Assembly (NCBI RefSeq): GCF_020520425.1 | Contig: NC_079492.1 | Coordinates: 2,170,001 to 2,234,000 of the forward strand | Length of the DNA stretch: 64,000 nucleotides | From: Spinacia oleracea | Lineage: Eukaryota > Streptophyta > Magnoliopsida > Caryophyllales > Amaranthaceae | Direction of reading: 5' to 3' | In this document: one piece after another, positions 33,092-44,640 of the stretch | Numbering within the stretch: position 1 is the stretch's first letter | How the letters are laid out: every line of letters starts with the position of its first letter | Notes under the pieces: model-generated | Seen by the model: the letters and a program-made list of their open reading frames with translations, nothing else | The model's database searches: none | Told to the model about the DNA's origin: nothing | Position numbers and translations under genes: made by a program

Positions 33092-33296
33092 ACATGCCCC
33101 CCAGACCCGGTCCATTTAGAAATAAATGGGCGGGTTTCCATATATCAGAAGTTGGAAAGTTTTCCCTCTCTTTTTTCAAAAAGGGACGTTGGAACCATGC
33201 ACTAGTGGGACAGGTGTCCAAAGGATGCTCCAGATGTGGCGTCGATCGGACGGCCCGAAATAAAGTGGAAGTTAGGCGGTTCACTGAGTGGTGGCC

Positions 33297-33304
33297 TATA
33301 AATA
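33297..33304 (+). promoter_or_regulatory. TATA box for the antisense extra ORF
   Basis: TATAAATA about 250 bp upstream of the ATG at 33550, inside the Tat element and on the strand opposite gag-pol. This supports a separate promoter for the antisense gene. Confidence 0.5.
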
Positions 33305-33549
33305 CTTGACCCAAATCATCGTTCAAAACTTTATTCGCAAAAATCTTTCTTAAGCTTTCCCAGAATTCCGGTGGTTTCTCTCGTGAGTTTTCTTTAGATC
33401 TTCGTGAATTTGTCAGGAATCAGCTTCGGGGCTTTGTTCTATTCGACTCATCGGCAACTTTAGCTCCGAGGAAGGTAATTTGTTTCCTGTTCTTCTCTTT
33501 ATCCTTCAGTTTCTTTGCACTTCGGCACTCTATTCTTTGGAGTTCTGTC

Positions 33550-34368
33550 ATGGCTGGGGGAAGGTGGAAAAAGAAGTCCGGTGTGGTTTCGTCGTCCAGT
33601 GGATCCGAGGAGAGATCGACGAAAGTCTCCTCCGAGGCTGATGAGCGCTCGGGGAGTGGGGCTCATGCTGGGCCGAGTCGTAAAACTGGCGCTACTGGTT
33701 GGTTTGCTGTTCTTCCTTTCTTCCCGAGGCGGTGGGAGGAGGCGGATCCCGAGGGCAGGCTTGCTGCTATGTTCAATGATCCGAGCGAGATTGTCGGTCC
33801 TAACGGCACGGCCGTTGATGGGGAGTGGTTGGTTGAAGCCCGTCGGGAGCGTTACCATCGGCTTGCCGAGGATCTTTATGGCATCCAGTATGCCTTGGGT
33901 TATTGGTGTGAGCTTCCGCTTCAGAAGCATGCTCGGGTGACGAGGCCGCCCCCAGATTTTATTGCAGTGTATCTCCATCACTTTGACTACGGGCTTCGAT
34001 TTCCTTTGGACCCGTTCGTTTCCCGCGTGTTGGAGGAGTATAACATTTCTTTGGCTCAGTTGACGCCGAAGTCAATGCGTCACATAATCTCCTACCGCTG
34101 GATGTGCGATTTCCTAGGTTACCCCCCATCTATCGAGGTTTTCAAGGAGATACACGAGCTCGGGAGGAATCAGAATAAGCAACATGGTTGGTGGACCATT
34201 ACCAACAAGCGGCTTCGGAAGGGTGAATCGCAGTACCTGACTGCGTTTCCTTACGTTTCTTCGGTTCCCAATTTGAAGACGCAGTGGCTTCTAGTTCGGG
34301 TGCCCGTGGACCCGAAGCACCCCCATTACTACGCGACACCGAAGTGGTTTGTAAAGGTGGATCCGTAG
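33550..34368 (+). CDS. Antisense extra ORF of second Tat element, putative gypsy-type transposon domain
   Basis: ATG at 33550; 272 codons. A Ser/Glu-rich N-terminus is followed by a domain with YLHHFDYGLRFPLDPFVSRV and MRHIISYRWMCDFLGYPPSI. It is the same family (Transposase_28, putative gypsy type transposon) as the minus-strand frame at 12375-13883, so both Tat elements carry homologous antisense genes. Function unknown. The gene continues downstream in further frames (34369 onward), probably spliced, and is interrupted by insertions. Confidence 0.7.
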   Translation: MAGGRWKKKSGVVSSSSGSEERSTKVSSEADERSGSGAHAGPSRKTGATGWFAVLPFFPRRWEEADPEGRLAAMFNDPSEIVGPNGTAVDGEWLVEARRERYHRLAEDLYGIQYALGYWCELPLQKHARVTRPPPDFIAVYLHHFDYGLRFPLDPFVSRVLEEYNISLAQLTPKSMRHIISYRWMCDFLGYPPSIEVFKEIHELGRNQNKQHGWWTITNKRLRKGESQYLTAFPYVSSVPNLKTQWLLVRVPVDPKHPHYYATPKWFVKVDP

Positions 34369-34854
34369 ATGTCTAGGTTTGGTCCGGTTGACCTGGAAAA
34401 TCCGGATCATGTTGCTCTGCTGGAGTGGTTCCGAGCGAAGACGACTAGGGAGCCTTTGCACTGGCTTCCTAACTTTCATTATATCACTCAGGAGGATCTC
34501 CTCGCTGCTGCCGGTCTCAGTAGGATCTACGATAGGGGTGAGATTTCTCGTGCTGAGATCGTGCTTCGGCTGGGGTGTTTGCCTCTCCTTGGTTTTGTTT
34601 GTATCTGATTCTTTTCTTCTCTTTTTTTCTTGTGCAGCGTTTGGTGAGGCCGCTATTGACCCCGAGAAGTTGGGGTACAAGTTAGAAGGTGGGGAGATTC
34701 TCGTTAGCTGCCTTCCTTGCGATTTCAAGGCGAGTAATCCTCGGCAGCCGAGGCTAGAGGGTCATAAGTTTTCGGATCACGCCTTGGCTCATCTTGACGA
34801 CGTCCGAGCTGACCCTTGGTCTGCGGATCGTCCTGGAGAGGATTCAACAGGTTG
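34369..34854 (+). CDS. Antisense extra ORF of second Tat element, further part
   Basis: Open plus-strand frames immediately after the previous domain encode ENPDHVALLEWFRAKTTREP-like sequence, which resembles the region following the domain in related extra ORFs. It ends at a CACTA-like insertion. No independent function is inferred. Confidence 0.45.
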
Positions 34855-36293
34855 CACTACAAGAAAACGCCGAATTTCCGACCGCCAATAATAGTCGAAA
34901 AAACAGCGTTTTTGGTCGCAAAAAAATTTACCGACCAAAGGTAGTCGGAAAAGGGTTGTCGGAGATGTTCTGGTCGGAGTTTGGACAAATTCCGACGAAA
35001 AAGTAGTCGGTAAAATTTTACGACTACTTTTCCGACTAAAAGTAGTCGCAAAATTTACGACTACTATTTTAGTCGTAAAACTACCGACTAACAAAGTAGT
35101 CGGTAAATTACCGACTAATTTGTAGTCGGTATTTTACCGACTACAAAAGTAGTCGGTAAAATACCGACTACATTGTTAGTCGTTCATTTTCCAACTACTT
35201 TGTTAGTCGGTCATTTTCCGACTAACATAGTAGTCGGTAAAACAATTTTTTTTTTTAAAAAAAAATGAAACCAGTAACTGGACAATCCAGTTACCAGTTT
35301 TCAGTTTGCCAATCTCCAATTGTCAACCGAACAAAAATGTAATTTTTTTTATCAAAACAAAAAATGTACGGAGTAATAAATTTTCATATTATTAATCCAC
35401 AAAGAAAATAAAACCCAAACTTGTATTATCAAAGAGTTATTACAAAATTAACAATACTTGTAATAGAGTCAAAATATTATTATACTTGATCGTATCTAAA
35501 ACAAAAATTATAAGACGACATTTTGTTGGAGCTCCTCCCTTCAAAGATTTGCTTGAGATCTTCTATCACCTACAACCACATAAAAAATAAAATTCCGAAA
35601 TATCAAATTAAAAACCGAAATTAAAAACGAAAATTAGATTAGACTAAAGAACGAAAATAATAAAAACGAAAGAAAATAACAAATCCGGTTTAAAAAAACC
35701 AGTTCAAAAAAAAATTAAAAAATGAAAATCAAATCAAATCACATTAGAAAACAAAAATAAATTAAAAAACGAAAATCAAATCAAATTAAAAACGAAAAAT
35801 TAAATTAGAAAAACAAAACCAGTTTAGAAAACGAAAATCAAACTTAAAAACCAAAATTAAATCAAATTAAAAAACGAAAATAAATAAATAAAAACGAAAA
35901 TTAAATTAGAAAAACAACACCAGTTTAAAAAACAAAAATTAAATTTGAAAACAAAAATGAAATTTAAAAACGAAAATCAAATTAATCAAAGAAAATCAAA
36001 TTCAAAAACGAAAATGAAATTAAAAAAAATCAAGACATTAAAATTTAGAAAAAGGAATCAGATCCAAATTAAAAATCATGAAAATCAAATTAAAAAACCA
36101 AATAAAAGAAAACCCACCCATTTTCGTCGATGAAGAAGGAGATCGATGATGAAGTCGGAGTCGATGGTGATGAAGGAGGTTGATGACGATGAAGATTATC
36201 TACGGTGATGGTGATGATCATCTACGGTCATGATAATGAAGAAGAGAGGAATGAGAGATAGAAGATGAAGACGGAGGAGAGAAAAGAAAGTAA
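34855..36293. mobile_element. CACTA-like non-autonomous element, one end missing
   Basis: Starts CACTACAAGAAAACGCC, a CACTA terminus. The first about 380 bp carry more than 15 copies of TAGTCGGTAAA or its complement, as subterminal repeats do. The rest is A-rich and degenerate (AAAACGAAAATCAAAT). No matching CTTGTAGTG end is found before the host ORF sequence resumes near 36294, so the right terminus is truncated or diverged. Confidence 0.65.
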
Positions 36294-37775
36294 CGGCTGA
36301 AAGGAATCCGAGTCTTGCTGAGGCAGGAGAGCGATATCTCGCTCGGCAACAAAAAGAGATGGGTCCTCCTAAGAGCATGCGTCGTTTCATTCCTGTCCCT
36401 GGTCAGAAGCTGTAAAGTGTGGCCGTGCTGGTGCCCAATGAACCCGTGGACCAGCCTTTGGCTGAGGAGACTGCTATTCCTTCGCCGCTGAAGCCGCTGA
36501 CTCCGGTGGGAGTAACTGTGCAGGTCATTACTCACGAAGTGGAGCAGGCGGAGGTAGATGCTCCTTTTGTCGGATCCGAGGTCCCTGCTTCCGAGGAAGC
36601 TGCAAATGACTTGGGGAAGGATCCCAAGACTCCTCCAAAGGTGGTGGTGGATATTTCTGATTCGGAGGCCGCGGATGGTCAACCTTTGGCTGCAGAAGGT
36701 GCTGAGCAGCCTTCGACTCTTCTGCTCTCTGAAGGTGGAGCTCCCGAAGGGCGTGGGACGAAGAGAACTCGCGAGACCTTGGGCTCGACCTCAACTTCTG
36801 TGTTGGAGGGGTTGGTCCATGGCGACCCTTGCTCTGATGTCCCTCTGAAGAGGGTCCCGTTGGAGGTTCGGGAGACCATGGCTCGCTATGCTCGGCCTGC
36901 TGTATTGGGCGAGGACCCGACTGCTCATGTGGGCTCCATGATTGGTCCCGAAGCTGCCCATGAGAATTTGCTGCGCGGGGTCCCGCAGTTCCGCGTTCCT
37001 GGGGAGGTGGCAAACCATCCAACTAAGATGGCTCAGTACCATCTGAACGAGGTAATTTATTGGCTGTTCGAACTTTGTTTGTTATGCTCGTTGCTTTTTT
37101 GGCTTCAACTAACTTTGTTTTCGTTTCTCTAGGCTGCCTATTGGAGTTCCTTTGCCGCTGTATGCCAACTTCACGACGAGAGAAGGCTTCGGCGGTTCGA
37201 GGAGCTCTACGCTCGGGACATCCCTAATCTTGACCACAAGTTTAGCTTTCTTGTGTCCGAGCTTGCGAAGGCGAGGCAAGAGGTTGCCGAGTTTACCAAG
37301 GAAGGGGGGGCTGCTCTGGTGGAGATTGGCAAGGAGGTTGGCATTCTGACCTTCCAAGTGGAAGAGGATGCCAACAAGCATAAGGCTTTTGTGAAGAAGA
37401 GTGCCGAAGAGAAAGCCGACCTCGAGCCCAAACTTCACAAAAAGTACGCTACCATTGTGGAGCTTCGGGAGAGCAATCTGCGGCTCCAAGCCTCTGTTGA
37501 GCGAGTTCCTGTTCTTGAAAATGACGTCAAGCGTCTTAAGGAGCAGGTTCAGGAGCTTGAGGAGGCGAAGGCTCAGATGTACACCGCTGAGCAATGCCAA
37601 GATATATACTGGGAGGGGATCCTCGGCGCTCGCAGGATGTTCGCCAAGAATATGCCTGACTTCAAGTGGGCCGAGCATGTGCCCAAGTGGCTCGAGGCTG
37701 AGGACAACTTGGTGGAATGCCAAGCTGATAGGGATGACGCTGCTAAGGAGCGTGAAGAAGCTGACAAGGAGCAAC
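36294..37775 (+). CDS. Antisense extra ORF of second Tat element, coiled-coil part
   Basis: Plus-strand frames: an acidic Pro/Glu-rich part (36419-37132) and a long coiled-coil part (37253 onward, e.g. NDVKRLKEQVQELEEAKAQM). The coiled-coil matches in position the coiled-coil frame at 10793-11365 of the first Tat element. A Copia insertion at 37776 interrupts it, and its tail resumes after 46388. Function unknown. Confidence 0.55.
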
Positions 37776-39209
37776 TGTTAGGTTATGATACATATGACAA
37801 TACATAAATCATGCGGAAAAACCATAAAGCCAGGAAAGCATATTATATTCACATAATCATTTAGCATAGAATTGATGCATACATGTTGTAGCGTGCCTTC
37901 CCTAGCTGCGCCCGAACCGAACAAGAACAAGTCTTTAGGACTCCAAATGTCGTCCCTCCGTAGATAGTCCACAGTACGTCCGGATCCGCCTCAAGTTAGA
38001 CCAACTAGAATCGCCCTTAAGGTTACTAGGAATTTCGGCTAGTGTTTGCAAGTGTATGGTTAATTTTATTTCAAAAACTTACCCTTTGAATACTTCAATC
38101 GTTCCTGCAAATAATGACCCTAGGCCCTTATTTATAGAGGTATGGAAAAGGAACTGGAATCCTATTAGGATACTAATTAGTTAAACTAGAATCCTAGTAG
38201 GACTCTAACTAATTAATTTTATCCTTTTAGGATTAGGAATTTAATCATCAAACAAATCCTACACAATTTAGGTTTCGTATGTGAACACAAACTATACACG
38301 AGCATGACCCACGAGCGTGCAGGCCATGCCCGCGCACAGCCCACACGGCCGGTCGGCCCACGCGAGCCGCAAGCCCACGCGAGCAGCAGCACAGCTCGCA
38401 GCCCATCGCTGCGCGCGCTGTGCGCGCTGCCACGGCCTGCTGGGCCTGGCCTTGCGCTGGGCCTGGCGTGGCCTTGGCTGTTCGTGTGGCGCGCTTGGCT
38501 TGCTGGGCGATGGCCTGGCTTCGTGCTGGGCCCTCGTCCGGCAGGCCTCGTCCGATGCTTATTCGTATAATACGCTTCCGATTAAATTCCCGGTTCCGAA
38601 ATTCATTTCCGATACGAACAATATTTAATATTTCCGATTCCGGAATCAATTTCCGTTTCGAACAAATATTTAATATTTCCGTTTCCGGAATTATTTTCCG
38701 ATTCCGATAATATTTCCGATTCTGACAATATTTCCGTTTCCGGCAATATTTCCGATTCCGGCAATATTTCCATTTCCGATAATATTTTCCGATACGTACC
38801 ATGTTTCCGTTTCCGGCAACATCTACGACTTGGATAATATTTATATTTCCGATACGATCCATATTTCCGTTTCCGGCAATATCATCGTTTCCGGAGTATT
38901 CATTTCTTGCTTGTGACGATCTCAGCTCCCACTGAAACCAAGATCCGTCGATTCCGAATATCCATAGATAGAGTATTTAATGCCATTAAATACTTGATCC
39001 GTTTACGTACTATTTGTGTGACCCTACGGGTTCAGTCAAGAGTAAGCTGTGGATTAATATCATCAATTCCACTTGAACTGAAGCGGCCTCTAGCTAGGCA
39101 TTCAGCTCACTTGATCTCACTGAATTATTAACTTGTTAATTAATACTGAACCGCACTTATTAGACTTAACATAGAATGCATACTTGGACCAAGGGCATTA
39201 TTTCCTTCA
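37776..39209 (-). repeat. Copia-type LTR
   Basis: 1,434 bp, TGTTAGGTTATG...TTTCCTTCA. It contains a TATA-like CTATAAATAA on the minus strand, a GC-rich block (about 38330-38540) and an array of ATTTCCGATTCCGGCAAT-like units (about 38570-38890). Confidence 0.85.
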
Positions 39210-40205
39210 CAAGGTACACAAATAATTGTGAGTACATGTTCTTAGGTTATGATACATATGACAATTCATAAATCATGCGGAAAAACCATAAAGCCAGGAA
39301 AGCATATTATATTCACATAATCATTTAGCATAGAATTGATGCATACATGTTGTAGCGTGCCTTCCCTAGCTGCGCCCAAACCGAACAAGAACAAGTATTT
39401 AGGACTCCAAATGTCGCCCCTCCTTAGATAGTCCACAGTACGTCCGGATCCGCCTTAAGTTAGACCAACTAGAATCGCCCTTAAGGTTACTAGGAATTTC
39501 GGCTAGTGTTTGCAAGTGTATGGTTAATTTTATTTCAAAAACTTACCCTTTGAATACTTCAATCGTTCCTGCAAATAATGACCCTAGGCCCTTATTTATA
39601 GAGGTATGAAAAAGGAACTGGAATTCTATTAGGATACTAATTAGTTAAACTAGAATCCTAGTAGGACTCTAACTAATTAATTTTATCCTTTTAGGATTAG
39701 GAATTTAATCATCAAACAAATCCTACACAATTTAGGTTTCGTATGTGAACACAAACTCTACACGAGCATGACCCACGAGCACTAGTAGAAAAAACACTTA
39801 TTACAGCCCCCTTATTGAAGGGGGCATAGAGAAATACGCTTCAACAAGTAATTGGTCAACGCGGGTCAAACATTATAAAGGGTTGTTGAAGCGAACATTT
39901 TTATTGTTCGCTTCAATAGCAATTGTTGAAGGGGGCATTAAATGTTCGCTTCAACAAATACTACTCGCATATACTCTAATTTTTAATTCTCTCTCCTCCT
40001 GATTTCTCCTGTTAGCCTGAAATTTTCATTTCTCTCTCTTCTCTTCCCGGTTCAAAACTCCTCAAACCATCCGCCCCTTTCCATGGAAGATCTTCTCTCC
40101 CTCATTCTCTATAATTTCAAAGAAGGTGTCTTCATAACTGAATTTTTCTGTTAATTTTGAATTATTGTTCTTGGGAATAGAGATTGGTTTTTGGTGTCAA
40201 ATTTT

Positions 40206-40628
40206 GTTACCGCCGGCGAGGGTTCTAACGCTGCTGCTGGCCCATCTTCATCTATCAAGAAATCGAAGCGTTTCGAGATCAAAAAAAGGAACGTCGTTTC
40301 TCTCTGGGCTTGGGGTAATTATTATTTCTACCATTTTAGCTTCAAATATCTTCATAAACCCTAACCCTAATTTAATGGAGGATTCTCTACTGTTTTTTGT
40401 TGATTTTCGGGGTCGATTTTCGGCAGATATTGTGGTCGATAATTGCGCAATTTGTAGGAACCACATCATGGATCTCTGTGAGTTCTTTTCCCTTAATTTT
40501 TAGGGTAATTTATTTTAAAGGTTTTTGTCAAAAATTGATTTTGATTTGTTGATGTTGATTTTGAATAGGCATTGAGTGCCAAGCAAACCAGGCGAGTGCT
40601 ACCAGTGAAGAGTGTACTGTTGCTTGGG
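40206..40628 (+). pseudogene. Captured exons 1-3 of RBX1 (RING-box protein)
   Basis: Exons 40206-40314, 40427-40477 and 40569-40628 translate as [16 protein letters not shown] then [27 protein letters not shown], and [10 protein letters not shown] with EECTVAW. All have intact GT and AG sites and phase. This is the N-terminal half of RBX1, the RING subunit of cullin-RING ubiquitin ligases, including the first zinc ligands (CAIC). The start codon region and the last part of the RING domain are absent, so it cannot make a working RBX1. One difference from the usual plant sequence is KKRNVV where KKWNAV is normal (loss of a conserved Trp). Introns are retained, so the copy came from genomic DNA, not mRNA. 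Confidence 0.88.
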
Positions 40629-41662
40629 GTATTCTCTCTCCTAATTTTTATTTTTATGAATTCCTCTTGATTCCTGGTCTTTTTTGTTGTGCTAAAACTG
40701 AACTTCAAACTAGATATCTTGAATCTAATTGAAGAAAGATTATGAGAATTTGGAATTTCAGTATGTTGCCATATATGTTTATGATTGGCAGCTAATTTTG
40801 AGTTTCCCATGTGTTTGGGTGTATACGTGTATGTGTCTGCCTTGTGTGGTTTCGGATAGGCACTGTGTTTGTGTCCCTAGTAGACTGTTTTCTTGATGTA
40901 AAGATGTAGAGAAATGTTCATTGGGGTGGATTAAATGGAGAGTGTTTAGTAGAATGAGGTGGTTCTTCAATATTGAATCTTTGAAACTACTTCTATGATA
41001 CTACGCAAATACGTCGGACTTTATTTCTCGATCATTCTTCAACTAACATGAATATTTTCCAGAAATTATGTGTCTTGAATGGTGTTTACATCACCTTTAA
41101 GTTATGTTATGTTATTTATTTTTCATAACTGTGTGCAATCAATAAGATAGCTAGCAAACTATGTACTTGTTCTCAATTGAATTTGATTATGGAGTCTCTA
41201 AGCAGTTAGCAAAATGAACTTAGTATTTTTTTTATTTGTTGTTGATGATGCGATGTAGTTTGACTCGAATTTGCTTTGATATTGATCTTATTTAGCAAGT
41301 GTCTGATTGAATTTCGGAGATAAAATTGTTAATTGTAGATCGATATGATGAGTCCCAGGTAACTTCTCTTTTCATCTACAACAGTACAACTTAATTACTT
41401 AATCAAAGTTTCCTGATTTCATCTATAAATTTGTTTGGATTCTGATTTTGTTTTTTTTGAAATATTCAAAATCATGTTACGCAACTGAAGTCAGATCAAT
41501 TGATCTGCCCCCTCTGGTTCTAAAAATATATTTTGGGTAGTCCTTCACTAACATGTAGACATAGTAAATTAGTAATAATATATTAAATTTGACGAGAACA
41601 AAATTTGGGTAGTCGTTCACATTGTCTGAAAATTAAAATTAGAACCTATAAGAATTTAAATA

Positions 41663-41930
41663 CTGCCTCCGTATTTTAAAAAGAGATACACTTTTCGTAA
41701 ACGGTTGTATTTTAAAAAGATATACACTTTCTTTTTTTTACATATTTTGGTCTTCACTTCTCTTATATTAATATTTCTCTCTTTCTTACCACACTTACTC
41801 ACATCATCTTTTTACTATAATAAATAATTCACCACCCACTACCCCACTTTCATCTTATTTTAATAAACTCAACTCACTCTCCTAAAATTATGTATCGGTC
41901 AAAGTATGTCTTTTTAAAATACGGAGGGAA
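41663..41930. mobile_element. Stowaway MITE inside the CACTA element
   Basis: Ends CTGCCTCCGTATTTTAAAAA and the complement TTTTTAAAATACGGAGGGAA, flanked by TA (41661-41662 and 41931-41932). A TATTTTAAAAAGA block is repeated near the left end. Identified by TIR and TA duplication. Confidence 0.85.
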
Positions 41931-42419
41931 TAACTTATAGATATAAGGAGTATATATATACATGAAAGGAATGAGAATGACCTATTAGGTTCTCATTCAT
42001 GTTAAAATTTCCTTTTTTTAGAAGTTTTTGTGTAGGCAAAATGTTTGAAAACTGAAAAAAGTGTTTAATTACTAAAGTGATGCAAGATAGAAGTTACAAG
42101 GACTAGAATCGTGAGTTCTTGTAAATGGAGTGCTAACCCGCTATTGTAATTTTGATCCACACTTTCTTGGTCTTATGCATGGATATAGGCCAAGGCTACA
42201 TAAATAAATATAGGGAAGATAGGGAAGAAGACAGTACGGAGTAGAATATGTGGGTAGGAGGTTGGGAAAAAAAAGCATATTGCTCTTCCATGATTAGCAA
42301 ACCATGTTTTTAGTTTGTTGGAATTTCTGTTGATTTCTGAACCTGAACGTTCGTACTTTTTAGTCAGTTTTTCATTGTATTCTTTAATTCATTCTCATGC
42401 TACTTCCAGACACTGATGA

Positions 42420-42510
42420 ATTTGTAATTCCAAACTTGGGAATAGAGAATCCTGACCAAATTGACTCCGAGCCTCCGACTGTAGAGGTCACCAAGTCTCC
42501 TCCCTTGAAG
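42420..42510 (+). pseudogene. Captured exon of unidentified gene
   Basis: A 91-bp open segment between CCAG and GTAAAC encodes TDEFVIPNLGIENPDQIDSE and then PPTVEVTKSPPLK. It looks like a real exon (splice sites, coding-like composition), but I do not recognise the parent gene. It lies between the RBX1 and Y14 pieces, in the same orientation. Confidence 0.45.
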
Positions 42511-42848
42511 GTAAACCTTTAGACATATTCTTTTCTTTTTCTCTTATCTGTATTCCTTGGTAGCTTGACAGATCAAACATAACCAACTCTGATAAACAAG
42601 GGGTCCGAGCTTGTTTCCTTTCCTTAGATATGGAAAGGTATTTATGTTTCGTTTCAATTCTCTTATATCTAAAAGGAAAGGATACAAGCTCTTATATATG
42701 TACTGCTGAAGTCTTGCTTGTGGTTGTGAATTTCAGAGTTGTAGTAGTTGAATTTTAAATTTCCCTGTATTTCTCTTTCCTTTTATATGGTTACAATTAA
42801 GTTGAAATTTCTGCAAGCAGAATTCTAACAAAGTTTGATTCATGGCAG

Positions 42849-42985
42849 CAATTGAAGGCTGGATTGTACTTGTCACAGGAGTGCATGAAGAGGCACAGGA
42901 AGAGGATCTCCTTAATGCTTTCGGAGATGTCGGTCATATTAAGAACCTGCATTTGAATCTGGATCGTCGTCCTGGATTTGTCAAG
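42849..42985 (+). pseudogene. Captured RRM exon of Y14/RBM8A
   Basis: A 137-bp exon between GGCAG and GTGAGA encodes [36 protein letters not shown] and LDRRPGFVK. This is the first half of the RNA recognition motif of Y14 (RBM8A), an exon junction complex core protein that pairs with MAGO. The RNP2-like VLVTGV is present; the RNP1 and the rest of the RRM are not found downstream. The reading phase does not match the preceding captured exon (42420-42510), so they may come from different genes. Confidence 0.85.
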
Positions 42986-44243
42986 GTGAGATGATGTTAA
43001 AGTTTTGTTGGTTATTTTAATTTGCTACATTTTTATTATTTTATGCTGCCTTTAATACGAAAGTTTGAAGTGGTTATTATCTGTTTTCTCCAGTTTATTT
43101 CATTAAGTTCTGGTGGTTATGATTGGTTTTGTTGATTTAGTCAGATGGTTCAGATATACTTGTTATTGCAAATATTTGGTATGTTGCCCGACAGTAGGTA
43201 GCTTTCCTGATACCTTAGTGGTGTCACAAAAAAGGTAAGAAAATCTTAAGTATTTTTTTCTCAAGTATTCCGTATAAATCACAATTGATAGTCAAAATAG
43301 ATACTTGTATTGGGGACTGACTAGAGTTGATCATAGATTCATAGGGTGCACTGGGGACTGGATTGACCTGAAGTAGCCTTAAAACCTAAATGGCCTAAAC
43401 AATCTAATCAGGCTAAGTACATCCCAAAATTGGCCAAACTAATCAAGCAGGAAAATGGCTGGCAGGCCTGGCTGACTTGATCAGCATAACACCAGATAAA
43501 ATTAGAAGACAAAAATGAACGCGATTTGAAGAGCTTACCCTGAGTAGTGCTTAGAAGGGAAGTTGCCAGTGAATCCTGGTAAGTTGGTAATTAGTGAATT
43601 TTGAGGTGCAGCTTTGATCAGAGTAAAACAAACTATGACATGAACTAGTAATGCTAGTGTAACAAGACGACAACTGCTAGCCGTTTCTTAGTTATTTTTC
43701 TTGCTAAAATTGATGCAAATACTATAGGCATTGACCCTTTTATTCTTCTATTTCCATGAGACTATGATCTTCATACACAACCATTAGGAAAATTGATTAT
43801 TAGGATATGGGTTAAACCAATATGGAATAAAATACTGTATTTATTCAACAACGATCTGTATCTACCCAGAAATTTCTTAAGGATAACGTTTTATCAAGTA
43901 GCAGGTAAAGTAGTCTGTTTTTAGGAGGTGGGTTTTCTGTAAATAATTAAAAATAATGGTTTTAAGCTACAACAAACCATTATTTTCATTTTATAAATCA
44001 CATAGTTACCTTCTTCTACCAACTGATAAGGCATAAATAAAAATATCCCTCTGGTTTCTTCAACGTCTGTCACTTTCTAGGAATCAGCAGACAATATGTT
44101 TATTTAACCTGGCAGTGTTAGTTCCTAAGACATGGATGATTCTCAGGAATTTCCATGAAATCCAAGCATACATCTGTGCATCTAGAAATATAGACACTTA
44201 TTCTGATTTTAGCCTTAAGAACTAAGTGAAAGAACACAATTTA

Positions 44244-44640
44244 ACTTTCTAAAACTCAGTTGAATCTATTTATGCACATGTAAGGCTCATAGGATCGTTA
44301 TAGGTCATATTTAGGTGACATTTCCGCTCCCAACTTTGAACTAAAGAACCTAAGGACTCATTTGATTCTTATTACATGATTAATATGCATAGTTTTAACT
44401 TTCTAAAACTCATTCCAATCTACGTATGCACATTTAAGGCTCATTGGGTGGTTATAGGTCATGTTTAGAGCTAAAATAACATTTTCTCTCCCAACTTTGA
44501 ACTAAAGAACCTAAGGACTCATTTGATTCTTATTACATGATTAATATGCATAGTTTTAACTTTCTAAAACTCATTCGAATCTATTTATGCACATTTAAGG
44601 CTCGTTATAGGTCATATTTTTAACAACTTAATTATCTCTA
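44244..44640. repeat. Local triplication inside the CACTA element
   Basis: Blocks TTTCTAAAACTCA, ACTTTGAACTAAAGAACCTA and TTACATGATTAATATGCATA recur with a period of about 157-165 bp. There are two full copies and one partial. Non-coding. Confidence 0.82.

Noticed and set aside
38304-38862. Long GC-rich ORFs on both strands (Ala/Arg/Pro or repeated RNRKYCRK-like)
   Set aside because: They recur in every Copia LTR copy and come from GC-rich and ATTTCCG repeat sequence. They are not genes.
40165-40503. 112-codon ORF as a gene in the CACTA element
   Set aside because: It is in a different frame from the RBX1 exons and reads through an intron. The exon structure explains the coding signal.
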